Of a DNA stretch of 64,000 bases, positions 26,606 through 38,900 are shown piece after piece. Both the position numbers and the translations under genes were made by a program. Location: NCBI GenBank assembly GCA_007449985.2, contig VIIQ02000647.1:1-64000 (forward strand), given 5' to 3'. Each line of letters begins with the position of its first letter. Within the stretch, counting starts at the first letter, position 1. The stretch comes from Desmodesmus armatus. Its lineage: Eukaryota; Chlorophyta; Chlorophyceae; Sphaeropleales; Scenedesmaceae. The notes beneath the pieces were generated by a model. The model was not told the origin of the DNA. It saw nothing but the letters and a program-made list of their open reading frames with translations, and did no database searches.

Positions 26606-27268
26606 TCACAGCTCAGACGCTGCCAGAGGCACTTCCACCACTGCTGCTGTATGGTTGCGTGCACATGACACCTGCACAGCCTGCCAGGAGCTGTCAATGC
26701 CCGGGATGTTCTGCCTCAGGTCCCTGAACCTGCCGCGCGGCAACAGCAGCCTCTCAACACGCTTGGGATCATGATAGTCCATATCGTCCCCATGCCCAAG
26801 CTGCCCCGCCCCCAGGTCTGCACTGCCAAACCCTGCACCACCCACTGCTCCTCCCCAGCCCCAACAGTACAGCCGGCCCTGCTCTGTCACACCTGTGGGG
26901 CCACAGCACAGCACAGCACAGTACAGCACAGCACAGCATGGTACATCATAGCACAGCACCACACACAGTGTCTTGGCAGATGTATTTGCTGCTGACAACA
27001 TGGGGTGTCCATGTTGAGTGCAGACCTGTTGGAAATGCCCAGCGCCAGAGTGTGTTTTCGAAAAGCGGAAGCCGTGATGCTTTTGACCAACTCAGGCTCA
27101 ATGCACTTCCCCTCCCCCACCCCCTCCCCGCCAACACAGGGCAGCCGCACGGTGCACCCGCAACAGCCATCAATGCCACAAGCACCCAACACAGACGCAT
27201 GCATCACCCTCACCAAAGAAAGCAAAAACCATCAATACCACTGCAGCAGACCCTCACACAAGCTACAG

Positions 27269-27299
<31 letters not shown>

Positions 27300-30200
27300 C
27301 TGATGCCCTCACCTGCTGAGTGCTTCCAGCCAGCGGCACCGCTCTTCAACCGCACCGGCACCGGCGTCGGCCGGTGTGCAGCCACCGTTGGCCACTTGAA
27401 GCCATGGCCAAGGCTGCCGTTCTCATCTGTGCCCCAGCTGTAGACGTCGCCATGCTTGCCAATGGACATGGAGTGGCTGAAACCCAGGCACAGCTGCTGC
27501 ACTGTGTGCAGGCCACGGAGCTGCAAGGGGCAGGGTCCATGACACAAACACACACCACACATGGACAGGACCAGTAAAGCCGCTTGTATTACACATGGAC
27601 TGGCTGGACTGGCTGCTTGTACCACACATGGACAGGACCAGTAAAGCTGCTTGTATGAAAAGGTGTCAAACAAGGTCTGCTAGCAGTGCAATGTACAGCC
27701 TGGTAGGTGTAATAGGGGACAGGGTCCCAGCCTCAGTGCTAGCAGGCAAGCCAGAAGCTCATGAGCTCCAAGAACATGCTAGTTCTGGTGATGGATGTTG
27801 CTGGCCCAGTGGGCTTGCTTGCAGAACCTGATCCCATGCTCCTGCTGCCTGACACTAGAAGCTGAGCAAGTTACTGACACATCCCCCAATTTGTCGCGTG
27901 GAACCCACCTGCTGAGGGTCACAGTCATGGTGCCTAGCACCATGACCCAGCTGCCAGCTGCTGCCGCTGCCCCACACATACAAACGCCCCTCATCGTCTA
28001 CAGCACCTGCAGCCCAGCACACCAAACAAGCAAGCATTGTGGGTTGACTTGTCGGGACAGCATCAGCATCAACTTACACGTCAAACACCTCTTCTTGGCC
28101 AGCTCTGTACTCAGGTTGGGCAGCTCTGTACTTCATAGTAGCCCACCCACACTGGTAGTGTCAACACAGTACGTAGTCAACACCCCGTCTCATTTCATCC
28201 GTGACTGTGTGTGTGACACAGCAGGTCAACATCGGACTGGACACCATCCCAAGTAGGAGCTGGAAGCCTTCCACTAGTAGTGACCTTTCGCAAATGGCCC
28301 ATGCACGAGTGCTGACATACACTGACTACTGCAGGAGGATCCCAGCACTTGAGTCAGACCAAGACACCCTGGCCCAAGCCCTCGCTGGCTGCTGGTCTGC
28401 ACACACCTGAATGGAAGGCCCCAGCTGCTATAGACTTCACAGTGACCTTTGACAGGCCCTGGACTGGCATTGGGTAGGGCTCCAGTCGAAGGTGTTCTGC
28501 AGGGTTGAAAACACATAGCTCATACTAGTTGAGTGCATTTTTTGATACACAGCACCAGCTGTTGCTGCAGCAATTTTGCAAACCATGCCTAAACACCAGC
28601 TGGCCAAATGTCCAACATGCAGAGCTTCATGCAAGACCTAGGCTCAAGCCACTGGGATGAAAGGTGCGAATGGTCTCACTCAGTCAATATGCACTGCATT
28701 TTTGACCTTGTCTGATGCCACGCACTTACTTGGTCCAAGGCCCAAAGCACCATACTTGCCAGAACCCCAGGCAAACACGCGGCCATCTTCAGACAGAGCT
28801 AGGGAGTGCTCCATGCCAGCAGCAACTGCTGTGATTCTGAGTCCTGCAGGAGCAGCAGCAGCAGCAGCAGCAGCAGCGCCAGCAGCAGCAGCCCAGCAGT
28901 CTGAGATCCACAACACACAGTGGCGATGCAAGTGCAAAGCAGACGCATCAGCACAGCTTGCTGAACTCTCAAGCCGCCGCAGACGCCAGCTCACAACCCG
29001 ATGGAGGGAAGTGGGGCAGCAACATGGCAGGAAGTGGTGCCATGTTGCTGCACTACTATGGACAAACGAGAATGCGGTGTGTGTCCTGCTGCCCCGACAA
29101 CTACTTTTCACACACTACGAACGCCACCCGGGCCTGAGGCCCACTCCACAAGAGTCATCACCTGCCGCCTTTCCAGGTGTAATGAAAGGGCTCAGCACAA
29201 GCACCTTACTGCTTCTGCTTATGCATTCCTCTCACCTTTCAACCGTTGCACCAGCCGGAACTCCGAGTTCTTGATGCCAACTTCTGGACCCAGCCCCAGC
29301 TGACCATCACCGTTTGAGCCTGCAGTCCAGACCTCGCCAGTGCCTGGCAAGCACAAACACAGACGCAGCAAGGCACATGAAACCAAACAACTAGAATAAG
29401 GCCAACCCGCTAGTCATGCAGTCTTCTACTCACACAGAGGACAGACATACCTAGAGCGAGGTGATGCTGTGCACCACATTGGCTGCATGTAGCACCTGCT
29501 GCGCTTGTCAACCTGTTTCACACGTTTCGTCACGCCTTAGGTACTGGCGGGTTAAGGCAGGTAGGGCAAAGCAGCTTACATGTTGCATGGCAACAGGCAC
29601 TCCCACCCTGATTCATACCGCAGCAGCACTTACTGCTGAGTGCTAGAGTGTGTGACTCGCCCGCTGATACTGCCTGCAGCCTGTCAGGCAATATGACTTC
29701 GACTGGCTCCTGCAGCAGCAGATGGGGTGAGTGGTAATGAGTACCAGGCCCTGGTACTCATTTCATCATGGCATTGTTTGCTTGAAGCATGGCATGCCTT
29801 GCCATGTAAGTAACGTATATAACACTGTCCTGATGTCTTGACTATAACAGTTGCCTTTGTGTGTGCTATGTGTAGCACCTTCAAGGTGTTACACAGGACA
29901 GGACAAGACAGGAACTTCCTGTCTTGTCCTGTCTTGGCCTAGCCTGCTGACAAAAAAATCAGGGAGTTTCATCCCACACCCGCACCTCAACATGTTTGTG
30001 GTCCTTACTGTGGCCCTGCACAAGGCAGACAGATAAACTGCCAGGTTGACACAGGGAAGCGACATTATCGCTTCTGCTGGGTGGTGTCTACACCAGGCAA
30101 CGATTTGCAGCCATGCCTCTGCTGCTGAAACAACGGCGGCGTGCTCAGCACAAAGACAGCGTCTGCACGCACCAGCTGCCCATTGTTATTGATGCCGAAT

Positions 30201-30503
30201 GTCCATAGCCCTCCATCCTCTGCATCAGCATTTGTAGGGATGTGACGTCAGAATTTTGCCAGGCTGGCACCCCAACCTTGCCAGCACTGCAACTGTATCC
30301 AAAAACCCACGCTGCCCCAGCATACTATGGTTCAGACCTGTTACTGCTGCGGTATGAGCTCCTCCAGCTGAGACTGCAACTGCTCCCTGCAGCTGTGGTA
30401 TCACCCTTGGGAACAGCTCTGAGCTCTGGGTCCCATTGCCAAGCCTGCCGAACTGCCCGTTGCCAAAGCAGGCGACAAGCCTAGTGAGGCGGGTCATATA
30501 CAC
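26606..30503 (-). CDS. RCC1-repeat beta-propeller protein
   Basis: Exons 30338-30503, 30173-30219, 29634-29709, 29236-29343, 28730-28843, 28407-28496, 27909-28006, 27313-27520 and 26606-26892 total 1194 bases (397 aa), with every junction in phase. RCC1-type blades recur: ACFGNGQFGRLGNG, GLWTFGINNNGQL, EVWTAGSNGDGQLGLG, RVFAWGSGKYGALGLG, RLYVWGSGSSWQLGHG, DVYSWGTDENGSLGHG and RLYCWGWGG...GQLGHG. The length fits one seven-bladed propeller with no other domain. Such proteins serve as guanine-exchange factors or scaffolds; the target here is unknown. The start at 30503 (MYMTRL...) is the first in-frame ATG, and a further upstream exon cannot be excluded. CTG runs form part of the pyrimidine-rich tract before exon 5 (near 28850-28880). 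Confidence 0.9.
29897..29933. repeat. Perfect hairpin, 18 bp arms
   Basis: 29897-29914 (GACAGGACAAGACAGGAA) is the exact reverse complement of 29916-29933, with one base between. It lies in an RCC1 gene intron. Confidence 0.95.
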
Positions 30504-31635
30504 CCTCTGAAACGAGACAGCACCCTCAACAGCATGTCTGGAGTGGTCACCTTTTTGAGGCTGAGATCAGCAGGTGAGAAGGGGAGTGTATGGCAGCAGC
30601 ATGCGTTTCGACCGATCAACGGCGTACACTACATGTACTGTTTTAATGCGAGAGTAAAGCGGTACACCGACTGATTTGTGTGAATCGCCTGTGATGAGTC
30701 AACACCTGTTCAAACTCCGACAGAGGGTGCACTGTTTGCGCCTGTGCTCAGTGCTTGCGCCTCTGGACCGCATTACGGCAATAGAGATGGTGTAATGTAT
30801 TAGACTGAGCTCAGTGCTCGCCTAGCCCGCAACAGCAGCAGCAGACGGCCAACTAGTCGCAGCAGGACACCCACATTTGTACAGCAGAGTTGGGTCTGAG
30901 GTGATGCCAAGTGCAGTACTGCGAGACACTGTGACATAAATGTCTTGAAATAGCTTTGCATCACCTATTTAAGCTCGTGCTTGCTCCAATTGGATGGGCA
31001 GAGTGACCAGTCAATCTTTTCACACCCAGTGGTAGCAGCAGCGCTGCTGTGGCGCTGACATTGGCTGCATTTGCCAGAGGTGGCAACACTTGGAATGTGC
31101 CACATAGTATGGGTAAAGCAGGCCCAAAACAGCATTCAGGTCCCACAGTGCACGCAGCGTCACTACTACTAGTCTCGGAGATAGTCCGCCGGCGGCCTGG
31201 AGGCAGGCTGTTTGGTAGCAAAAGGGTGACCAGCGCTTGTGGCCCTCAAGGTTTGTGTTTACCACACACCCTGGTACCTGACTGCTGTGGTCTGCTTAGG
31301 ACCGCCCCAACCCCCACATGCAAGCAGGTGCTTCTGCAGAATGCGTATTTGCAACACCTTTCCCCTATCCCTCCCCCTACCGGTGTAACGGGAAGGACCC
31401 TTCTCCGTGTGCCGTGTGGCGTGAAGGCGACCATTCATTGGATGCGCTTACTCATCGCCATCGTCATGACGTACTGCGGGTCACGGCAGCACACTGGCGT
31501 GAAGCTGCTATGGGCGCATGCGCTACATAACGACAGAAGCTTTTAATTTGGTAGTGAAGCACCTTTTTACCTATTGTGATCACTTCTTCTGTGCACCATC
31601 TCGCTCGTCCGTCGTTTCTGTCCTACTCCGCCAAA
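30504..31635. other. Divergent promoter region, RCC1 gene / ELIP A
   Basis: This 1.1 kb lies between two divergently transcribed genes. No ORF or RNA gene was recognised. CTATTTAAG near 30966 is a weak TATA-like site. Confidence 0.35.
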
Positions 31636-33740
31636 ATGATGCTCGCCAACAGCAAGACTGTGACCAGGAGTGCTGTTGCTGCTCGCAGCCCCAGCCTGCC
31701 AGCTGTGCGCCCCAGGAGCCTCGTGGTCCGCCGTTTCAAGGTGAGCCCGGCATGTGAGGGTTGGCAAAGATGCAGCCTTCACTGCTGGTCACAAGGCAAC
31801 TACTGCAATGCGCCCGTGTATGGCTGTGTTGGGCATGATTATACCCAAATGGGATTGCCTTTTCTTAAAATTCCACCCGTGCTGTTGCTTTGCATTCATC
31901 AGTGGGCATTTTACTGGTATGTCAGGACAGTTGTCTGTGCACCTACCCTTGTATTGCGTTATACCGCCTCTGCAGGATCCTAGTGCTCCAGAAGGTAACA
32001 CAACTGTGTCTGTCATTGGGGGTGCACATGCTATGTGCTTGGTGGCACTGACTGGGCAACCTTCACACCATCAGCATGAGAAACCCAGACTACTAGAGCC
32101 TACTACAGCCTACAACAGCACAGCTTATCAACAGCCACAGCTGCAGCCAGCACAGCACAGCTTACCCAAACCCAGCACAGGTTATCTGTCCCAGCCGCCC
32201 GTAACAGTTTACCTACTGCTAGGTCCAGTAACTGTCCAGTAACTGTCCAGTAAAGCCCCCCACACCAGTTTATCTGCCAGTAATGGTCAGTTTAAGTACC
32301 CCTTTGGTTGGTAGGGGGAGGGTGAGCAGGCTGACACCAGCCAGCAGGGCGGAAGGCCCCCAAGAACCCCATCACTGGCGAGCCCTTGACCCCTTTGCAG
32401 ATTAAGCCTTGTTCCATCCTTGAAGGACAAGGAGGGCTACCAGGCAACGGTGCTGGCAGGCCAGTCCGATGAGACCAGTGCACGAATCATGAAGCAGCTG
32501 GACGGCCAGGATGGACGCCCATTCGGAGGTGGGTCACCCGCATAGTAATAGTATTGCTGAAAGTTGCGAGAAGCACGGCATGCCCTGCATGACATGGTCT
32601 GTACAGCTGAGAACAGGCGTGCATTGATTGGTCCGCTGCCAGCCGCCAACGGCCACCTCCTACATGTGCCAACAGGGTCCTTTTCTAGACCAGTGCCGTT
32701 GGCTTGGGGGCAGTACGCAGCCGCTGCTGCACTGGTGACGTGAAACTTGTATGCATGGCATCTGCTTGCGCACTGTACATTAGCCTAACGTTTGCAGTGC
32801 ATACATGTTCTTGTCTGGGAGGCAGGGACATGCTGCTCTCAACTGGCCAGCAATGTGTCACAGTTGAGTCATCCACCCTTCCACGGCGCTTGGAGTCAGA
32901 CAGTCTCACTTGGCCTGCTTTTCTGCTGCTCCTGCCGCTGCCTCTGCCAGAGGCAGAAGTTCCCTGCTGCAGAGATGCAGGCCTTTGACGGCCTGGGCCC
33001 TGGGGTCACCAACAGCCGCCTGGCCATGCTGGGCTTTACTGTCACTGCGTTCTGGGAGCTGACCCAGGGCATTGATGTCTTCCAGCAGGTGGACAGGTAC
33101 CCCCTGATCACCATTGCCACCTTCAAGACAACGGTTGTCTTGACCGTGGCCAGCTGGATCCCCTTCATGCAAGGCCAGAGCTACAATGTCAAGAGCGGAC
33201 CATTCACACCAGCGGTGAGTAGCTCAGCTTGAGGATCGATTTAACAATGGCAGGGTTTTCCTGCAGTGCCAATTCCTGTTGGCTGGTTTCTCACACATAT
33301 GCATCGTGCAGCCGCTGCAGTAATGATTCCTTGACAGCAAACCATCTTGCCAAGTATGATCTCGAACCAGTGGCTACTGCCTTAGTTGACCCATCGCCTG
33401 CTTCCTTGCACTGCCTTCACCAGACTTTCAGCGTCATTATCGCTTCCAGCAGTCCTTATCCAGAATTGCAGCTGCAGGCTATGCCATGCTGGCAGTTGCC
33501 TGTGGCACATACCTATGCTCAGCTGTAGTGACTGTAAGTGTATTACTGGTGTTTTTTGCAACCACCCACTGAGAGTGAAAGCTTCCTCCTGACCTACCTC
33601 CATCCTGCGCGTTTGCATGCCTGCCTACCCTGCCCCTGCAGCTTGAGGTCACCACAGGCCGCATTGCCATGATCGGCTTTGTGGGCCTCATCCTCAACGA
33701 GGCGTACTTTGGCAGGCCCTTCTTCCCTCACCTGTTCTGA
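31636..33740 (+). pseudogene. ELIP-type three-helix protein, copy A, damaged
   Basis: Exons correspond one-to-one with ELIP B: 31636-31740 (transit peptide, nearly identical to B), about 32318-32528, 32973-33214 and 33642-33740. In exon 2 one base is missing after GGCGG (~32353) and extra sequence follows CCTTTGCAG (~32400). The frame between them is shifted and meets a TGA near 32387-32389. In exon 3 the helix I motif reads GPGVTNSRLAM, so the Glu of the usual ExxNxR chlorophyll-binding motif (E in B and C) is Gly. A 9-base in-frame insertion creates a hairpin (33124-33142) and puts Lys-Thr-Thr into helix II. The fourth exon is intact (GRIAMIGFVGLILNEAYFG). I infer a decaying paralogue; an assembly error could explain the frameshift but not the other changes. 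Confidence 0.75.
33124..33142. repeat. 9 bp-arm hairpin in an ELIP exon
   Basis: CAAGACAAC-G-GTTGTCTTG is absent from ELIP B and C, where the position reads TTTGTCGTCTTCACC or similar. Confidence 0.95.
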
Positions 33741-34601
33741 AGAGCCGAAGCATACTGAACTTAGCATCATATGCAGTTGCTTGTGCACCGAGTTGGCTAG
33801 TCAAAGTGTAAACCACAGTTCATGATGTGCTGCAGAAGCATCCAGACAGTTTTGTGAGCTGCGCTCGTGATTTTTCAGATCAGACTGGTCCTAATGTGAT
33901 GTAGGTTGGTTGCAGCTGCCTCGAAGTTGCAGCAGCTGCAAGTGCAAGCAGCTATGGTGCCATGCTGGTGTAGTTCATGTTATGTTGTGATGTGGGCAAA
34001 GTTTTGTCGGGCACTTGCAGTATAGGTGTGGTCCAGCCTTTTGCTACTGCATGCGTGTAGTAGTGACTGCGCACTATAACAGTTCAGGCGGAGGATCATT
34101 TGCATCCACAACAGGCTGCAACGTTTTAGAAGGTTGAACTGTGTGCACGCACCACAAGTACCTTTGGTAGCAATTACACGTCACACAGCTGCCTCCACAA
34201 AAGCGAAGCATTACTCCAAACACCGTGGCCGGGGCTGGCATATACTGTCCAGCTGCTACAAGTTGGCGTCAACAATGCATACATTCAATCTCATCAAGAG
34301 ATGAAACAACCATCTTCCTAAAATTGGCTTAAACGCTACATTGCAGGTACAGAAATTGGCCTCAGCACAAGGGTAAAGCACCATAACAATGCAGCAACAC
34401 ACCGTGCAACTTGCTTCTAAGATGCAGCAGGCCTGCATGCACCTGCTAAATTAGCAGCATCTTCTCCCTTAGGCATGCGCCAGCAAACAACCATCATGCT
34501 GATTAGGTTCACCCAAAATCCTGCTACCAACCGCAACTACATTGGGTTTGAGTCCTACAGCAACAGCAACAAGTTATCACATCTTCAATTGGGACGATAC
34601 C
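33741..34601. other. Convergent 3' flank region
   Basis: This is the space between the 3' ends of ELIP A (+) and the choice-of-anchor I gene (-). No coding or RNA feature was recognised. Confidence 0.4.
33807..33811 (+). terminator. Putative TGTAA poly(A) signal
   Basis: It lies 66 bases after the ELIP A stop. Confidence 0.4.
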
Positions 34602-35766
34602 TCATGCCTCTGTGTCAGTCACCAGGTACACTCCCAAGCCAGCTGGCAGACTGCCGTTGTTATTGTTTGCCTCATAAGCCACCAGCACAATTGGCAAGGT
34701 GCCCGAAGCAGTGGTGTACCTGCGGACAAAAGGATACAGCACACGCCTGTAAACAAATGTGGTCTTGGGACCATGCAGTGCAAGCGCCCAGGTAATGCAG
34801 CCTGTGTGCCACCGGAAAACGGAATCTGGCTGTTGCACTCGTGCCCTGCAAGTGAGTGTAAGCACTTGTGAGAGCGTTGTGCGCCCCATAAGGAGCCAAC
34901 ACGGCACATGAGGTGATACGGCATGCTTCAGCTGAAGTCTGCGCAGAATCAGGCTAATTGTGTCAAGTGGTGAGCCACTTTACCACACTTACCTCTCGTA
35001 TGTCACGCCCTCTGGACCAGTCAGACGTGTTGCGTCATCGGTTGCATTAGTCTGCGGTGGCCGCACCACACTCTGGAAGACATGTGCAGTAGGGTCGGTG
35101 ATGTCGTACACAAAGATCACACCGAGGCGCTCAGTGCCCAGGAAGAGGCACAGCCTCTCGCCATTGCCATCGCGTGCTGCAGGTGCACCACTGGCGTTTG
35201 GCTTGCTCCTGCAACGCACAGTCCACATCATGAGCTCAGCCCTGCGTGTGACCTCAACCATGGGGGGGGGGGGTTGGTGCCAATGCATCCACTAGCTCTG
35301 CAGCTGGGATGTTCAAAGGCAAACAGTACTACAGTACGGTACTGATGCATGCTCAGCAGTGCTGCAGTACGGTGGTACTGCCAGTACATGTGCTGTACAC
35401 CACTACCGTACTGCAGCACTATGCTCACAGCCACTTCCTTGCTGGCAAGTGATCAGCTGCAAAGCCAGGCACCACATGCAGCCTTCGTAATTGTGTTTGG
35501 CAGCATGCCAAAGCAGGTGCGTCAGGCATGCCTACAAGAAGAGCAAGTTGATTGACCAACATTATGGGGGCTGGGATGCAGGTACAGAGTGAGTGCTCAA
35601 CCTTTTCACTGGCCTGTCCGGCAAAAACAGAGCATGGGCACAAACAACCGCAAGGTGATGCCACTTACCTGGACTCAGCATCATCCTTGTCATCATCATC
35701 ACCACCATCATCACCATCATCATTGTTCAACCGCCGGCGGCGGTTGTCATCGTCATCGTCTTCGTC

Positions 35767-35797
<31 letters not shown>

Positions 35798-35836
35798 TCA
35801 TCGCCATCATTGTCAATGTTGCTGCTGCTGTTGTTG

Positions 35837-35907
<71 letters not shown>

Positions 35908-38900
35908 GTCATCGTCGTCATCATCAGTGGTAGGTACAGCAGCGCTGACGGTGGCAGTGCTGTCATCATCATCATTGTCATCATCGTCATCGTCGTCGTC
36001 ATCATCGTCGTCACCAGCAGTAGCAGGAGCTGTAGCACTGGCGACGCCATCATCGTCGCCATCATCATCGTCATCGTCGCCGTCGTCATTATCATTGTTG
36101 TTGTTACCACTGATGCTGTTGTTATTGTCATCATCATCATCATCGTCGTCGTCGTCGCCGTCATCATCATCATCGTCATCATCAGCAGCAGGAGCAGCAG
36201 TACTGACAGTGGCATCATCATCATCATCATCATCGTCGCCATCGGCGTCGTCATCATCAGCAGCAGCAGCAACTGCAGGAGCAAATCTGCTGCAGGGGCC
36301 GATTGCAATGCCCTCAGGCTCTGGGCCTGCATACACACACGGTGACCGCACGGTGATCAATTAGGAGGCCGCAGCGTGCGTCTGAAGCACATCGTCCAAA
36401 GGATACCGCATGCGCAGTATACTGGTACTACTAGTAGTGCTTCCAGGCTTACTTGACATTATGCTTTATAACTTGTCTAACTTATAACTTGATGTCTATT
36501 CAGATGCGTTCTATGATGCCGATACCCCATGAGCCTCGTTGGCTCCCTACGGGGTGTTCAGGCTCAGCCTGAACCATGTAACAGTAACAGTAACAATATA
36601 ACTTGAATGAATTTCTGTTGAATTGCTTTTGTAAGCCCTTGAGGCCTTGGAATGTTGCAATGCACACATGGAATATACATGTAAGTATGTAAGCCGCCCA
36701 GGAGTGCAAAGCCATTGCCAAGCATTCGCCATCGGTGGGTTGGGTGTTCGGTGCTTTCACTGGCTGTTCAATAGCTTGTCTCCCGGCCGGAACATAAAGA
36801 GTTAGTGACCCACTTTGCGCAATTCCCGGAACACAGACTGTGTGCTGAGTTGCTGCAACTATCAGCACAACCCATCATGCAGCAAAGCCAGTGCTCACCC
36901 TTGTTGTCAGAGCGTGTGTCAAAGTCTGTAGCTGTGCCTGCCGAATTGAAGATATCCAGCAGCTGGTCCTTTGCAATCTGCTCCAGCTGAGCCCCACTGT
37001 CATACACAAGACTCAAAGAGTCTGTGGGAGCACCCTGTGAGGCGGCAATACAGTTGGTACCTCCAGTTGAACTGTTGAATTGCAAATAAGTGTTGTACCA
37101 TGTGTAGTACATGCATGTACTGCATATATTGCAACGACCTCGTGAGAGGAAGTTGCTTAGGAGGCGTATAGGCTCCCTCCTCCCCCCCGCAGGGGGGGAG
37201 GGCAGGTCAATACGGGGTAGGAAACGGCCGTTAGCAGGCCAGCTGTGGTTCATGCCAACACTGATATGTTGACAAACATCTAAACGCTTTGCTATTACGG
37301 CTGCGTGGCTTGCAGCGCTAGATTGAACTTGAACCCAGCAGCTCCGAGGAGCAAACGCAAATCTGCTCATAATTTAGCGATAAAGTTTGTTCTTCATCCT
37401 GGTTCAGCTCTCCGTGAAACCTGAGCGGGGCTAGTTGCGTGTCTTTAGAAACACCGATATATCTCTGCAGCTACTGTGAGTGTCGTCATGGGGGCGCCTC
37501 GATAAGGTGTGTCACTATGGGCGGAAGGCATTGATACCAATTGCGTGTGCGTTCGTGTATATGGGGGCAGCGACAGTTGCTGGTCCCCGAACAGGTGACT
37601 AACCTGCAGGTGCCAGCAGCTGCACACGCGTAGTTCCAAGCATTGATTGACAGTTCGGTATTGCTGTCGGATGCGTGTCTCATGCATGCATCCCATGCGG
37701 AGTAGCATGCGCATGTCACCGCGATCATTGCATCAGGAGGTCATCTGCTCCTACGGAAGCCAGACGACCCGACAGCTGCAACTTAGACACCTGGCATCAG
37801 TGCCGCATCGATGCAACACAGCCAGCGTAGGCAGCATGCGGCAGCCTGCCGACAGACAACTGTTGCCCATGCAGCAGCATGCTTGGTGTGAGTGCAAAGT
37901 GCTGCAGGTATGCAGCAACGCGGCATGCCTGTGCGAGTTAAACGTTGCTGCACCATCAAGAGCACTTAGCGACAGGGACACCAGCAGCAGCAGCAACAAG
38001 CACACTTGGAAGACAGCAATAGCAGGACAGTCTGTATGCAGGGGGGTCCAGGGGGGGGCGCAGCCACCCCCCCTGGGCAGTTAAACATTGCTGCACCAGC
38101 AAGGACACTCAGCGACAGCGACACCAGCAGCAGCAGAACAAGCACACTCGGAAGACAGCGACAGCAGGACAGTCTGTATGCAGGGGGGGGGGGGGGGGTC
38201 CGGGGGGGGGGGGGGGGGGCACCCCCCCTGTGCAGTTAAGCGTTGCTACACCAGCAGGCACACTCAGCGGGATGTGCAAAACAGCAGCAACACCAGTCAC
38301 TACATGCTACAACAGTGCCGAAGTCAACTTCAACATAGTGTGCTTGTCATGATATGGCGCCAGGCGATTTGCACAGCCACGGTACAGGTGTGCCACATAC
38401 CCATAAAAAGCCGAGGTCGTTGCAGTACTGACGCCAGCCGGGCGTTAGACGTTCTATACTGTACATGCATATGCACTGCAGACGATCACCATGTGGTACG
38501 CAGCATATCCCACAGTGGTAGCAGCCTCTGCTACTGTAGACATGCTTGTATGATGCCTGCACGTGCACTCAGCCACACCCGTGTGGCAAGCCGTCTGCCA
38601 GGGGCCACACGCGTGGTGCGGCAATAGTCAAACATGTTGTTCACACCTGACGGTTGGCTTGCTTGTTCACACGCCAGATGGAGAAGCTCCTTGCGCCAAA
38701 GGCAAACAGCTTATCAAACTTCCCAGAGTTTGAAGGGTCACTGTATGGCCCGTATGGCTTTCCATCCACTGCAGCATAGCAGCAGCACAGCAACCAGCCG
38801 CATGATGCCCAACATGCAGTCTGCCATAGTTGATGCTTGATGCTGTATGATACAAATCTGCTAGCTTCTGTGATACACGCCCAGAAGACCACTCGGCCAA

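Noticed and set aside
35552..36364. Plus-strand frames of poly-Ser and poly-His opposite the poly-Asp exon
   Set aside because: They are shadows of the ATC/GAT microsatellite. Only the minus-strand frame has flanking conserved domain sequence and correct splice phases.
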